Assembly (NCBI GenBank): GCA_023435895.1 | Contig: JAEZLH010000029.1 | Span: 62,001 to 126,000, forward strand | From: Bacillota bacterium | GTDB lineage: Bacteria; Bacillota; Clostridia; Lachnospirales; Lachnospiraceae | Direction of reading: 5' to 3' | Length of the DNA: 64,000 bases | Shown: piece by piece, positions 41,941 through 49,887 of the stretch | Position numbering within the stretch: position 1 is the first letter of the stretch | Layout: every line of letters starts with the position of its first letter | Notes under the pieces: model-generated | What the model was told of the DNA's origin: nothing | Database searches by the model: none | Seen by the model: only the letters and a program-made list of their open reading frames with translations | Program-made: the position numbers and the translations under genes

Positions 41941-42147
41941 TCAGGGGCTGTCCACAATCTCCATAATATCTTCAACTTTGCATTCCAATGCCTGGCAAAT
42001 CTTGCACAATACTTCAGTAGACACATTCTCATTCCTGCCCATCTTCGCCATAGCATTCGTGGTAATCTTCGCTGCTGCTCTTAAATCTTTCTTCTGCATG
42101 CTCCGATCAATTAACATCTTCCATAATTTATTATAGTTTACTGTCAT
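41941..42147 (-). CDS. XRE-family regulator (controller-type)
   Basis: The 68-residue protein is a single Cro/CI helix-turn-helix: 'MQKKDLRAAAKITTNAMAKMGRNENVSTEVLCKICQALECKVEDIMEI'. Small proteins of this kind act as C proteins of type II restriction systems or as plasmid-type repressors, and this one sits directly upstream of the methyltransferase in the same direction. AGAGG precedes the ATG. A large dyad upstream (42208-42266) is its likely operator. Confidence 0.88.
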   Translation of the reverse strand: MTVNYNKLWKMLIDRSMQKKDLRAAAKITTNAMAKMGRNENVSTEVLCKICQALECKVEDIMEIVDSP

Positions 42148-42207
42148 CTTTAAACCTCTTTATTGTACTTGTTTCAATAGTAAACGCTCTTTTTATTATA
42201 TCATAAA

Positions 42208-42266
42208 ATATTTAATTTCTCAAATATATTTTGAATATTTCAATATATAATTGAGAAGTTAAATAT
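42208..42266. promoter_or_regulatory. Large operator-like dyad upstream of the XRE gene
   Basis: Near-perfect arms: ATATTTAATTTCTCAA (left, 42208 on) and the reverse complement of TTGAGAAGTTAAATAT (right, ending 42266). They have TATAT/TTGAA segments inside, giving about 59 bases of dyad with TTCTCAA and TTGAGAA 27 bases apart. This is the type of double site used by C proteins. It lies 60-120 bases upstream of the XRE start. Confidence 0.6.
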
Positions 42267-42269
42267 AGC

Positions 42270-42449
42270 AAAGCGGAATAAGTATAAAAAGAATAAAAAG
42301 CTAAGAGCAAGGCTGAATTGGAATCCGAGGTTCCAGTTTGCAAAATTAACTTCCTGTTCAGCATATCTCTTGCAAGACTAAATTGGCAAACTAAGCTGGA
42401 ATTTAACTTTTCAATTCAGCCAAAGAGGAAAGCGGAATAAGCGTAAAAA
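42270..42449. repeat. Long hairpin flanked by 21-base direct repeats
   Basis: Direct repeats AAAGCGGAATAAGTATAAAAA (21 bases, at 42270) and its two-mismatch copy at 42429 flank imperfect arms: GGCTGAATTG..TTCCAG..TTTGC (42311 on) and their inverted partners ending at 42421. No coding frame is present. It may be a small non-autonomous element or an untranslated structured RNA. Confidence 0.5.
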
Positions 42450-42452
42450 AGC

Positions 42453-42484
42453 CGTAAAAAAAGACTGGTATCAACCAGCCTTTT
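42453..42484 (-). terminator. Terminator of the SEC-C gene
   Basis: AGACTGGT/ACCAGCCT with a four-base loop (42462-42481) is followed on the minus strand by a run of T. Confidence 0.7.
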
Positions 42485-42557
42485 ATCTTTTCAAGTTCCA
42501 TCACTAACCTGCTATTTACTTAATCACTGTCCCCTATCGAATAAAGGCTCATTCTTT

Positions 42558-43742
42558 TTAGCCTTCATTCCTTCCACAACACTTCTTATACTTCTTTCCG
42601 CTTCCGCAAGGACAGAGATCATTGGGATAGACTTTCTTGTCTACCCTACGATTGGTCGGAAAAGGAATTACGTTGGATTGTTCATCCATTCCCAATCCCA
42701 TTGCTCCCAGCTCTTTTAACTTTGCAACCACTTCCTCCGGGATCTGGTTCTCACTGGGGAATAACGCTCTCATTTCATTGGGGGTATGTCCACGGTTTTC
42801 GGCTATTCTGGTGTTATTGAACATTTCCATCAGATGTGACATGAACTCTTTGAACTGCCTGTCATAATCAAACACGAAACCCATACGGGTACACTCCTGA
42901 ATAATATCATTCGGCATTTCACCGTTGCGGATAAGCATTTGAATTTCAGCACAATAATCATAGGCCTCACACTCTTCCATCCTCATCTTCTTCTCCAAAA
43001 ACATAAGCATTTTTTGAAAAGAGACATTCTCGTCCACATATATGGTATCTGCGTATTTTAACAGTTCTTCCTGCTCCGGAATATAATATTCTTTATTTGC
43101 TTGTGCTTTTAACATTGGTCTGTAATCTTCTTTTACATCAAGAATATTGTCGCCATAGGTTTCACACATCACATACCCTTTGTGATAAAAATACATAAAG
43201 CATCCTCTGTATTGATCCCTCAATAAGCACCAATCAATTACTTCCTGCTTGTCAATTCCAAGCTTGGTTTGATTGTTGATAATTTGGACAAAGCGGTCTA
43301 ATTCAATTAATGCATACAGATTGGTACAAGATAACGCATATCGGTCTATCATATCGGTTCTGTTTCTTTTGTACTGGTAATCCTCTGATGCATTCAGCTC
43401 ATGATACTTGTGTTCCACTTCAATTGGCACATGTACTTCACCCTCGTCCGTGACATATACCATTCCATGCATCTTCCAGTATTGATAGAAGCCGGAATAC
43501 GGATTGATAACAACCTCTTGTTCAAGAGCAATTACCAGCTCTTCCGTCTCTTTGTTCGTGGCTGTAAGAAAAACCTGTTCCATTTTTTCATGCTGAAGAA
43601 TCTCCTCCAGTAATCTTTTTACCAGTTCGTCCTTCTTCCACTTACTATATCCCCGCAATCCAAGTTCCTTCGAGATTACTTTCAACCCTTCTACATTGTG
43701 ATCATAAAGTATCTGCTTTAATTCATATTTATATGGTTCCAT
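42558..43742 (-). CDS. SEC-C motif protein
   Basis: The 394-residue protein ends in a zinc-binding SEC-C motif 'NDLCPCGSGKKYKKCCG', as on SecA and many unrelated Firmicute proteins. Its N terminus ('LKVISKELGLRGYSKWKKDELVKRLLEEI') is a Rho-N/SAP-like nucleic-acid-binding helix pair. The central 250 residues are unrecognised and rich in Tyr and acidic residues. I chose ATG 43742, after GGGGGTGA; a GTG two codons earlier is possible. The function is unknown. Confidence 0.8.
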   Translation of the reverse strand: MEPYKYELKQILYDHNVEGLKVISKELGLRGYSKWKKDELVKRLLEEILQHEKMEQVFLTATNKETEELVIALEQEVVINPYSGFYQYWKMHGMVYVTDEGEVHVPIEVEHKYHELNASEDYQYKRNRTDMIDRYALSCTNLYALIELDRFVQIINNQTKLGIDKQEVIDWCLLRDQYRGCFMYFYHKGYVMCETYGDNILDVKEDYRPMLKAQANKEYYIPEQEELLKYADTIYVDENVSFQKMLMFLEKKMRMEECEAYDYCAEIQMLIRNGEMPNDIIQECTRMGFVFDYDRQFKEFMSHLMEMFNNTRIAENRGHTPNEMRALFPSENQIPEEVVAKLKELGAMGLGMDEQSNVIPFPTNRRVDKKVYPNDLCPCGSGKKYKKCCGRNEG

Positions 43743-43792
43743 AATCACTTCACCCCCTAGCTAGACTTATTGCTTAAAAATTGCTTCAATCA

Positions 43793-44821
43793 CTACCTTA
43801 CTACTCTACCTTTACCGCCACCCTTGACAAGTGCCTCAACTTCCCCAATCGTGGTATAATTCAAATCACCTGGTATGGTATGCTTTATTGCGGCTGCCGC
43901 GATTCCAAATTCAAGAGCATCACCCATTGACTTTCCTACCAAATGACCATGCAGTACTCCTGCCGCAAAGGCGTCTCCTCCGCCCACACGGTCTACAATA
44001 TCAAGCTGATAATCTCTTCCTTTGTAGAGGGTACTACCGTCAGAGATTGCAGCAGACCATTCATTATAGGATGCACTGATATTCTTTCTCAGCGTGGTAA
44101 TCAGATAGGTTAAGCCATAGTGCTTTACTACCTTTGCCATATTTTCTTCATTGACACAAATACTGTAATCACTATTCAGGTAATCAATTCCTTCTTCTTT
44201 ATATCCCAGACATTTTGCAGCGTCCAGAGCATTCCCAAAGCAAATGTCTACATATTCCATCAACGAGCTCATTAATTCCTGTTTTCTTTGAACTCCTTCC
44301 GTCCACAGCTTCGCTCTGTAATTCAGATCAAAGGAGATACATGCTCCATGCCTTTTTGCCGCCTTCATTGCTTCTCTGGTTACTATAGCAGCTTTCTCAC
44401 TGATGACCGCAGTGATGCCGGATATATGAAATAAATCTACATCCTTAAATATTGTATCAAAATCAAATTCTGCTATCTCTGCTTCGGTAATAGAGGAATC
44501 TGCTCTGTCATAGACTACACTGGAAGGGCGGATGGATGCACCGTTCTCCAGATAATAGATACCTAACCGCTTACCTCCCCTTACAATATGACTGCAATCC
44601 ACACCTAACTTCTGCAGAGTCTGAACGGCACATTCTCCAATGGGATTATCAGGTACTTTACTCACAAAAGAAACCTGATGTCCGAACTGAACCAGTGAAA
44701 ATGCTACATTTGCCTCGGCACCTCCATAATTTATATCAAAGCTGCCTGCCTGTCCAAATCTTTGATTTCCGGGTGGGGACAGGCGAAGCATAATCTCACC
44801 CAAGGTCACTACTTTTGCCAT
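43793..44821 (-). CDS. kdgK: 2-keto-3-deoxygluconate kinase (PfkB family)
   Basis: The 342-residue ribokinase-like enzyme has the N-terminal sugar-binding 'NYGGAEANVAFSLVQFG' and the catalytic 'VDRVGGGDAFAAGVLHG' motif with its Asp base. It phosphorylates KDG to KDPG, which the aldolase encoded 10 bases upstream splits into pyruvate and glyceraldehyde 3-phosphate. Together they form the end of the uronate/pectin (or Entner-Doudoroff) route, in line with the plant-carbohydrate genes elsewhere in the window. Specificity within PfkB is inferred from that neighbour. Confidence 0.9.
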   Translation of the reverse strand: MAKVVTLGEIMLRLSPPGNQRFGQAGSFDINYGGAEANVAFSLVQFGHQVSFVSKVPDNPIGECAVQTLQKLGVDCSHIVRGGKRLGIYYLENGASIRPSSVVYDRADSSITEAEIAEFDFDTIFKDVDLFHISGITAVISEKAAIVTREAMKAAKRHGACISFDLNYRAKLWTEGVQRKQELMSSLMEYVDICFGNALDAAKCLGYKEEGIDYLNSDYSICVNEENMAKVVKHYGLTYLITTLRKNISASYNEWSAAISDGSTLYKGRDYQLDIVDRVGGGDAFAAGVLHGHLVGKSMGDALEFGIAAAAIKHTIPGDLNYTTIGEVEALVKGGGKGRVVR

Positions 44822-44831
44822 ACGTCTCTCC

Positions 44832-45467
44832 TTATGCCTGCTGCTTCACGATTGCAACCGCTTCTTTTGTTAACTGTTTTATGCTCTCAAAGTCCTTATT
44901 CTTAACTAGTTCATCCTTGACCATCCAGCTGCCCCCGCATGCAAGGATTTTGGGGAAGGACAGGTATTCCTTTACATTCTCTGCGTTAATTCCACCAGTA
45001 GGCATGAACATCATTGTATGATAGGGTGCTGACATTGCCTTGATCATCGGGAGTCCCCCCGCTGCTTCTGCCGGAAAGAACTTTACCACCTTAAGACCAT
45101 GTTCCAATGCCTGTTCCACCTCACTGGGAGTAATACATCCCGGAAGTATTGGTATCCCTTTTTGCTGACAATAATCTACCACCTTTGGATTAAAGCCGGG
45201 ACTAACCATAAACTTTGCACCTGCTGCCAGAGCTTCTTCCACCTGTTCTATGGTAAGAATCGTTCCTGCACCTACCAACATATCTGGATACGCCTCTGTC
45301 ATCCTGCGAATTGACTCTGCTGCTGCCTTTGTTCGAAAGGTGACTTCTGCACAAGGAAGTCCTCCTTCACATAACGCCTTTGCTAGCGGCAAAGCATCGT
45401 CCGCATCTTCTAACACGATTACCGGAACAATCGCCAAATTCTTTAACTCTTCTAATACTTCATTCAT
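44832..45467 (-). CDS. eda: KDPG/KHG aldolase
   Basis: The 211-residue class I aldolase has the Schiff-base Lys in 'HGLKVVKFFPAEAAGG' and the proton-relay Glu in 'CAEVTFRTKAA'. 'AGTILTIEQVEEA' and the C-terminal 'SWMVKDELV' phosphate site are also present. It cleaves 2-keto-3-deoxy-6-phosphogluconate. It is first in the operon with kdgK. A candidate promoter lies at 45597-45624. Confidence 0.93.
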   Translation of the reverse strand: MNEVLEELKNLAIVPVIVLEDADDALPLAKALCEGGLPCAEVTFRTKAAAESIRRMTEAYPDMLVGAGTILTIEQVEEALAAGAKFMVSPGFNPKVVDYCQQKGIPILPGCITPSEVEQALEHGLKVVKFFPAEAAGGLPMIKAMSAPYHTMMFMPTGGINAENVKEYLSFPKILACGGSWMVKDELVKNKDFESIKQLTKEAVAIVKQQA

Positions 45468-45515
45468 GCCTCATCCTCCGTCCTAATTTAGCTCCTCATC
45501 AGTCCACCTAATTTT

Positions 45516-45550
45516 GACTTAGCTTTTCTTGACTTAGCTTTTCTTGACTT
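45516..45550. repeat. Short tandem repeat upstream of eda
   Basis: A 15-base unit GACTTAGCTTTTCTT occurs twice in tandem with a third partial copy. It lies in the 5' untranslated region of eda. Confidence 0.7.
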
Positions 45551-45596
45551 CACTTTAAATTATGGTTTCTTCTTCATACATTCATTTATACCCAAG

Positions 45597-45624
45597 ATTA
45601 TATAGGCATAAACTTTATGTGAAA
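45597..45624 (-). promoter_or_regulatory. Candidate promoter of the eda-kdgK operon
   Basis: TTTCAC (45624-45619) and TATAAT (45602-45597) with 16 bases between them, about 130 bases upstream of the eda start. The rest of the 316-base gap up to azoR holds no gene. Confidence 0.45.
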
Positions 45625-45783
45625 CCTTTAACATTTTCACTCTTAATTATTATTTTAAGAAACCTTGTCCGAAAAAGCAATGTTAACTTTCATTACTTTC
45701 GGTTGGCAAATGAATAATTTCCACATCTTGATATCCATACTAAAGATAGCCACAAATATGAGTAAAGGAGAATTAACTTAACT

Positions 45784-46389
45784 ATGAGCAAACTATTATA
45801 TCTGAAAGCCAATGCCAAACCGGAAGGAGAATCCAGAACCTACAAAATATCCGATGCTTTTATAGGCGAATATAAAAAGTCACATCCGGGAGATGAAATT
45901 ATTACTTTAGACTTATACAAAGAAGGAATTGCCCCCCTCCCTTACGGTAAAATCAATGAACTTCATACCCCGAAAGAAGGAACCGCTCACGATCATCCCA
46001 TCCTAAAATACGCGTATCAATTTGTGGAAGCAGATAAATACGTTATCGCCTCGCCTTTTTGGAATCTTAGTATTCCATCCATATTAAAGGCCTATATTGA
46101 TTATATTGCCGTTACCGGAATTACCTTTAAATATACCGCCACCGGCCCCGTTGGATTATGCACCGGCAAAAAAGCTGTTCACATCACAGCAAGAGGTGGT
46201 GTCTATTCTGAAGAACCTATGTCCTCCTATGAAATGGGCGACCGCTATCTCAGAACCATTTTAGGGTTTTTAGGAATTATTGATTTTGCCACCATTGCAG
46301 CAGAGGGTCTTGACGTGATTGGCAACGATGTTGACTCCATCATTAATAATGCCCTTGCGATTGCCAAAAACACTGCACAACAATTTTAA
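45784..46389 (+). CDS. azoR: FMN-dependent NADH-azoreductase
   Basis: The 201-residue flavodoxin-fold protein has the AzoR pattern: 'LLYLKANAKPEGESRTYKISDAFI' for FMN phosphate, 'YVIASPFWNLSIPSILKAYIDYIAVTGITF', and 'KAVHITARGGVYSE'. It reduces quinones and azo dyes, protecting against thiol or quinone stress. AAAGGAG precedes the ATG. It is followed by repeat element A. Confidence 0.92.
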   Translation: MSKLLYLKANAKPEGESRTYKISDAFIGEYKKSHPGDEIITLDLYKEGIAPLPYGKINELHTPKEGTAHDHPILKYAYQFVEADKYVIASPFWNLSIPSILKAYIDYIAVTGITFKYTATGPVGLCTGKKAVHITARGGVYSEEPMSSYEMGDRYLRTILGFLGIIDFATIAAEGLDVIGNDVDSIINNALAIAKNTAQQF

Positions 46390-46404
46390 TAAAATCATTA
46401 TTGA

Positions 46405-46488
46405 TTAGGGTTTCAAAAAGGTCTGTTTATACTGTGACAATGGCAAATTGCCTATGGACTCTGTTGAAATACCCTTTTAACACCCTAA
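46405..46488 (+). repeat. Hairpin-bounded intergenic element, copy A
   Basis: Arms TTAGGG...CAAAAAGG and CCTTTTAACACCCTAA enclose the core 'GTCTGTTTATACTGTGACAA', a GGCAAATTGCC mini-palindrome and GGACTCTGTTGA. The core is shared with copies B, C and D elsewhere in the window. Confidence 0.75.
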
Positions 46489-46503
46489 GCAATATTTAAA
46501 TAG

Positions 46504-46549
46504 AACATAGGTTGTAAGGTGATTCTCCTCCTCACAACCTATGTTTTTA
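46504..46549 (+). terminator. Terminator after azoR
   Basis: Twelve-base perfect arms AACATAGGTTGT/ACAACCTATGTT with an 18-base loop are followed by TTTT. Confidence 0.8.
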
Positions 46550-46718
46550 AAGTTTTTTAATATTACCCTTCAGATTGTGACAATTGTATATACGAATCAA
46601 CTGCAATCTGATATAATTAGCAACGATTATATATTTAACTATTTCAATGAGTCACGGGCGGTTTCATCCCCATTATACTCGCCGCGGGACTCGCGCTTTA
46701 CTGATTGGAGTGTTCCCT

Positions 46719-49598
46719 ATGAGTATCAATTCGACTCAAAAAAGGCATATGATAATATTGATTTGCGTGATTTTTATATGCATCGTATTAACCTTTATGT
46801 TCAATATGCTGTTTAAACTCGATCATAGTTATGCTCACCTAATGTATATCCCCATCATATTGGCGAGTGTATGGTTTAGAAAAAGAGCGGTGTTAGTTGC
46901 TGTATTTCTAGGCATTATACATATTTGCTCCGATTACTATATGAATTCCCGATTAACTCCTAACTCTATCGTGACAGCCCTGCTATTAATTTGTGCTGCT
47001 TTAACGATTGTTCTGCTGACGGACAAGAAGGTCGCATTCTTTCTTGCCAAAGAGCAATATCTGCAAAGAAGGCTTTCTGCGGAAGAACTGGAGCTTCGGG
47101 AACGTTTTGAGTTATTCTTTAGTTCCTCTCCGATTCCAACCTGGATTTCGAGACTGCAGGATGGTCTTTATGAATCGGTTAACCCTGCCTTCACGAAGTT
47201 CATGGGACATTCTCTTGAAGAGATTATCGGAAAATCTTCCGCCGACTTAAAGCATTTTTTAGATACAGCAGATCGTGAGGCTATCTCCCGTCAGCTGAAT
47301 GAAAGCGGTTTTATTGAGAATGTGGAAGTGATTGTACAAAACAAATACGGGAAGCAATTTGTCATACTAGCTTCCGCTAAAACGTTTCCCTATAAGGATG
47401 AATTGTACCTAGTTGGCACCTTTATCGATATTACGGAACGCAAGGAAATGGAAGAAAAGCTGACCCATACCGAAGCCTTGCTCTCCCAGATGCAAAAGTT
47501 GGCTCACACCGGTTTGTGGGAACTTGATTTAAAGACCCAGTATATATGGGCATCCGAAAACACCTATGCCATCTATGGACTGCCCTCGGATCGTCAATAT
47601 AGTTGGCTTGAGGCCAATGAGGATGTACTTCCTGAGGATAAAGAAGTTCATTATATTAAGCTGAATGCTCTTCTGCAACATAATGAACCCTATGATATCA
47701 CCTTCCGCCTGAAAAGAAAAATTGATAGTCAGATCCGTTATATTCATGCGGTGGCTACCGTTCTTCGGGATAAGGATGGTCAACCCTACAAAATCCTTGG
47801 AGAAATTCAAGATATCACAGAGAAGAAGATTCTTGAAGAAGAGTATACTCAGATTATTCAGACAACTATGGCAGGCTTTTGGCTTAGCGATAGCAAAGGG
47901 TGTATCATAAAAGTGAACGATGCCTTTTGTGATATGGTAGGCTATGCACATAGTGAGCTAATCGACTCCTCCCTTTCAAAGGTGCTTTATCATCATGCAC
48001 AGGAGGATATCGAAAAACGTTTTAGAAAAATCAAAGCGGAAGGGTCTTTGCGTTATCAAACCCGCCACAAGCATAAGGATGGTACGATTATCGATATTGA
48101 AACCATTGCCACCTATATGCCAACCAGTGGTCTCATCTGTGGGTTTGCTCGTGATGTTACGGAGAAGAACCGTGCAGAAAAGGCATTAAAAACAAGCGAA
48201 GAACAATTTCGTCTTCTGGTCTCCCAGATGCAGCTGGGACTGGCCGTTCATGAAATCATATGTGACGAATCCGGTCATCCGGTGGATTACCGATACTTAA
48301 GCGTTAACAAAAGCTATGAGGAGCTAATCGGATTAAAGGCAGAAGAATTGATTGATAAGACGGTACTGGAAGTCTTTCCCAATACCAAAAAGGATTGGAT
48401 TGAGTTATATGGCAGTGTTGCCTTAACCGGCGAGCCTCAGCAGTTTGAACACTATTTTGATTCTGCTGAAAAATATTTTTCTATATCAGCCTATTCTCCC
48501 AGACCCAATCAATTTGCAGTCATATTGAATGATATTACCGAAAAACGCAAGGCTGAGGAGAAAATCCTTTCATTAAGCTATCATGACCAATTGACGGATC
48601 TCTATAACCGCCGATATTACGAAGAAATCACAGAGCAGATGAATCAGGATGAAAGTTGTCTACCCCTATCCATTATTATGGCAGATGTCAATGGTCTGAA
48701 GCTGACAAATGATGTGTTCGGCCATGAAGCGGGTGACCTATTACTTACCACTGTATCAAACATATTAAAAAGGGAGTGCAATGAAGGTAATATTCTTGCC
48801 CGAATCGGAGGGGATGAATTCGTTATCTTGTTGCCAAATTCTGATTCTGTTGTTGCAAAAGGCGTGATAGAACGTATCGAAACCGCAGTAAACAATGAGA
48901 TTACAAGGAATGTAGTACTCTCCATCTCCATGGGATATGCTACTCGTTACAATTCCTTCACTGTAATCAATGAAATATTCAAGGATGCCGAAGACAATAT
49001 GTATCGTAATAAACTGGTGGAAAGTGCACAGATGAAGCGAAGTACGATACAATATATCATGAACACCTTATATCGTAAAAATGAAAGGGAAATGCTTCAT
49101 TTTCAGGCTGTCAGCAATATTTGTGCCATCTTTGCCAATGTACTGGAACTGGATCCGGACCGTGCCAAAAAGCTGAGAACCGCGGGGTTAATGCATGATA
49201 TCGGAAAGATTGCTTTAAATCTTGATATGCTTGACAAGCCGGAGAATCTTAACTTTCAGGAATGGGCGGAAGTGAAGCGCCACTGTGAAACTGGTTATCG
49301 TATCCTTAGTTCAAATGATGATTATGCTGATATTGCCAGATATGTCTTAGAGCATCATGAACGCTGGGATGGAAGAGGTTATCCAAAGGGACTAAAAAGG
49401 GAGGAAATAACCTTACAGGCAAGAGTCATTACACTGGCAGATGCTTACGATGCCATGACCACCCCTAGACCTTATAACCGTATGTATACCAGTGAGGAAG
49501 CGATACAAGAAATCAGGGATCATGCAGGCACTCAATTTGACCCGGTTCTTGCTGAAATCTTCATTAAGAAGGTGCTTCCGTTGTACATTCGTGAATAA
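46719..49598 (+). CDS. Membrane PAS-GGDEF-HD-GYP signalling protein
   Basis: From ATG 46719 the product has about 959 residues. Three to four membrane segments lie in residues 10-115, followed by several PAS domains. A GGDEF domain carries an intact 'RIGGDEFVILLP' (about residue 694). A C-terminal HD-GYP domain has 'MHDIGKIAL' (about 825) and 'HHERWDGRGYPKGL' (about 878). Both making and breaking cyclic di-GMP are thus possible; each motif looks intact. Upstream in-frame ATG 46647 would add residues without ribosome support, while GGAG precedes ATG 46719. Signals bound by the PAS domains are unknown. Confidence 0.93.
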   Translation: MSINSTQKRHMIILICVIFICIVLTFMFNMLFKLDHSYAHLMYIPIILASVWFRKRAVLVAVFLGIIHICSDYYMNSRLTPNSIVTALLLICAALTIVLLTDKKVAFFLAKEQYLQRRLSAEELELRERFELFFSSSPIPTWISRLQDGLYESVNPAFTKFMGHSLEEIIGKSSADLKHFLDTADREAISRQLNESGFIENVEVIVQNKYGKQFVILASAKTFPYKDELYLVGTFIDITERKEMEEKLTHTEALLSQMQKLAHTGLWELDLKTQYIWASENTYAIYGLPSDRQYSWLEANEDVLPEDKEVHYIKLNALLQHNEPYDITFRLKRKIDSQIRYIHAVATVLRDKDGQPYKILGEIQDITEKKILEEEYTQIIQTTMAGFWLSDSKGCIIKVNDAFCDMVGYAHSELIDSSLSKVLYHHAQEDIEKRFRKIKAEGSLRYQTRHKHKDGTIIDIETIATYMPTSGLICGFARDVTEKNRAEKALKTSEEQFRLLVSQMQLGLAVHEIICDESGHPVDYRYLSVNKSYEELIGLKAEELIDKTVLEVFPNTKKDWIELYGSVALTGEPQQFEHYFDSAEKYFSISAYSPRPNQFAVILNDITEKRKAEEKILSLSYHDQLTDLYNRRYYEEITEQMNQDESCLPLSIIMADVNGLKLTNDVFGHEAGDLLLTTVSNILKRECNEGNILARIGGDEFVILLPNSDSVVAKGVIERIETAVNNEITRNVVLSISMGYATRYNSFTVINEIFKDAEDNMYRNKLVESAQMKRSTIQYIMNTLYRKNEREMLHFQAVSNICAIFANVLELDPDRAKKLRTAGLMHDIGKIALNLDMLDKPENLNFQEWAEVKRHCETGYRILSSNDDYADIARYVLEHHERWDGRGYPKGLKREEITLQARVITLADAYDAMTTPRPYNRMYTSEEAIQEIRDHAGTQFDPVLAEIFIKKVLPLYIRE

Positions 49599-49746
49599 CT
49601 GGCGGCATTCCTGGTATTTTGTCACCCCTCGTGGTTGCGAATAAATGCTGAGATGTTGAGTCAAATAGCCAACAAACACCGTTGAACGGAGCTATTTGAA
49701 ATCCAACATCATACTAACCAATTAACATCAACTGTGGGTTATTATT

Positions 49747-49803
49747 GTATTTTACTTTGTATTTTGTTTTTGCATCTTGTTTTTGTATTTTGTTTTTGTA
49801 TCT
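49747..49803. repeat. Low-complexity T-rich tandem repeat
   Basis: Imperfect units of about 14 bases (TTGTATTTTGTTTT and variants) lie between the two convergent signalling genes. Confidence 0.6.
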
Positions 49804-49808
49804 TATAG

Positions 49809-49884
49809 AAAAGGCCACATCACAACGAGTTTTATAGAGAAAGCATTCCTTCCCTATAAAACTTGATGCGATGTAGCCTTTTTA
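49809..49884. terminator. Long bidirectional terminator between two GGDEF genes
   Basis: AAAAGGC.ACATC...AGTTTTATAG pairs with CTATAAAACT...GATGT.GCCTTTTT over about 30 positions. It is flanked by A/T runs on both sides and so can stop both convergent transcripts. Confidence 0.85.
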
Positions 49885-49887
49885 TTT

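Noticed and set aside
49747..49803. Functional repeat or origin
   Set aside because: The T-rich stretch is low-complexity slippage between convergent genes, without DnaA boxes or symmetry.
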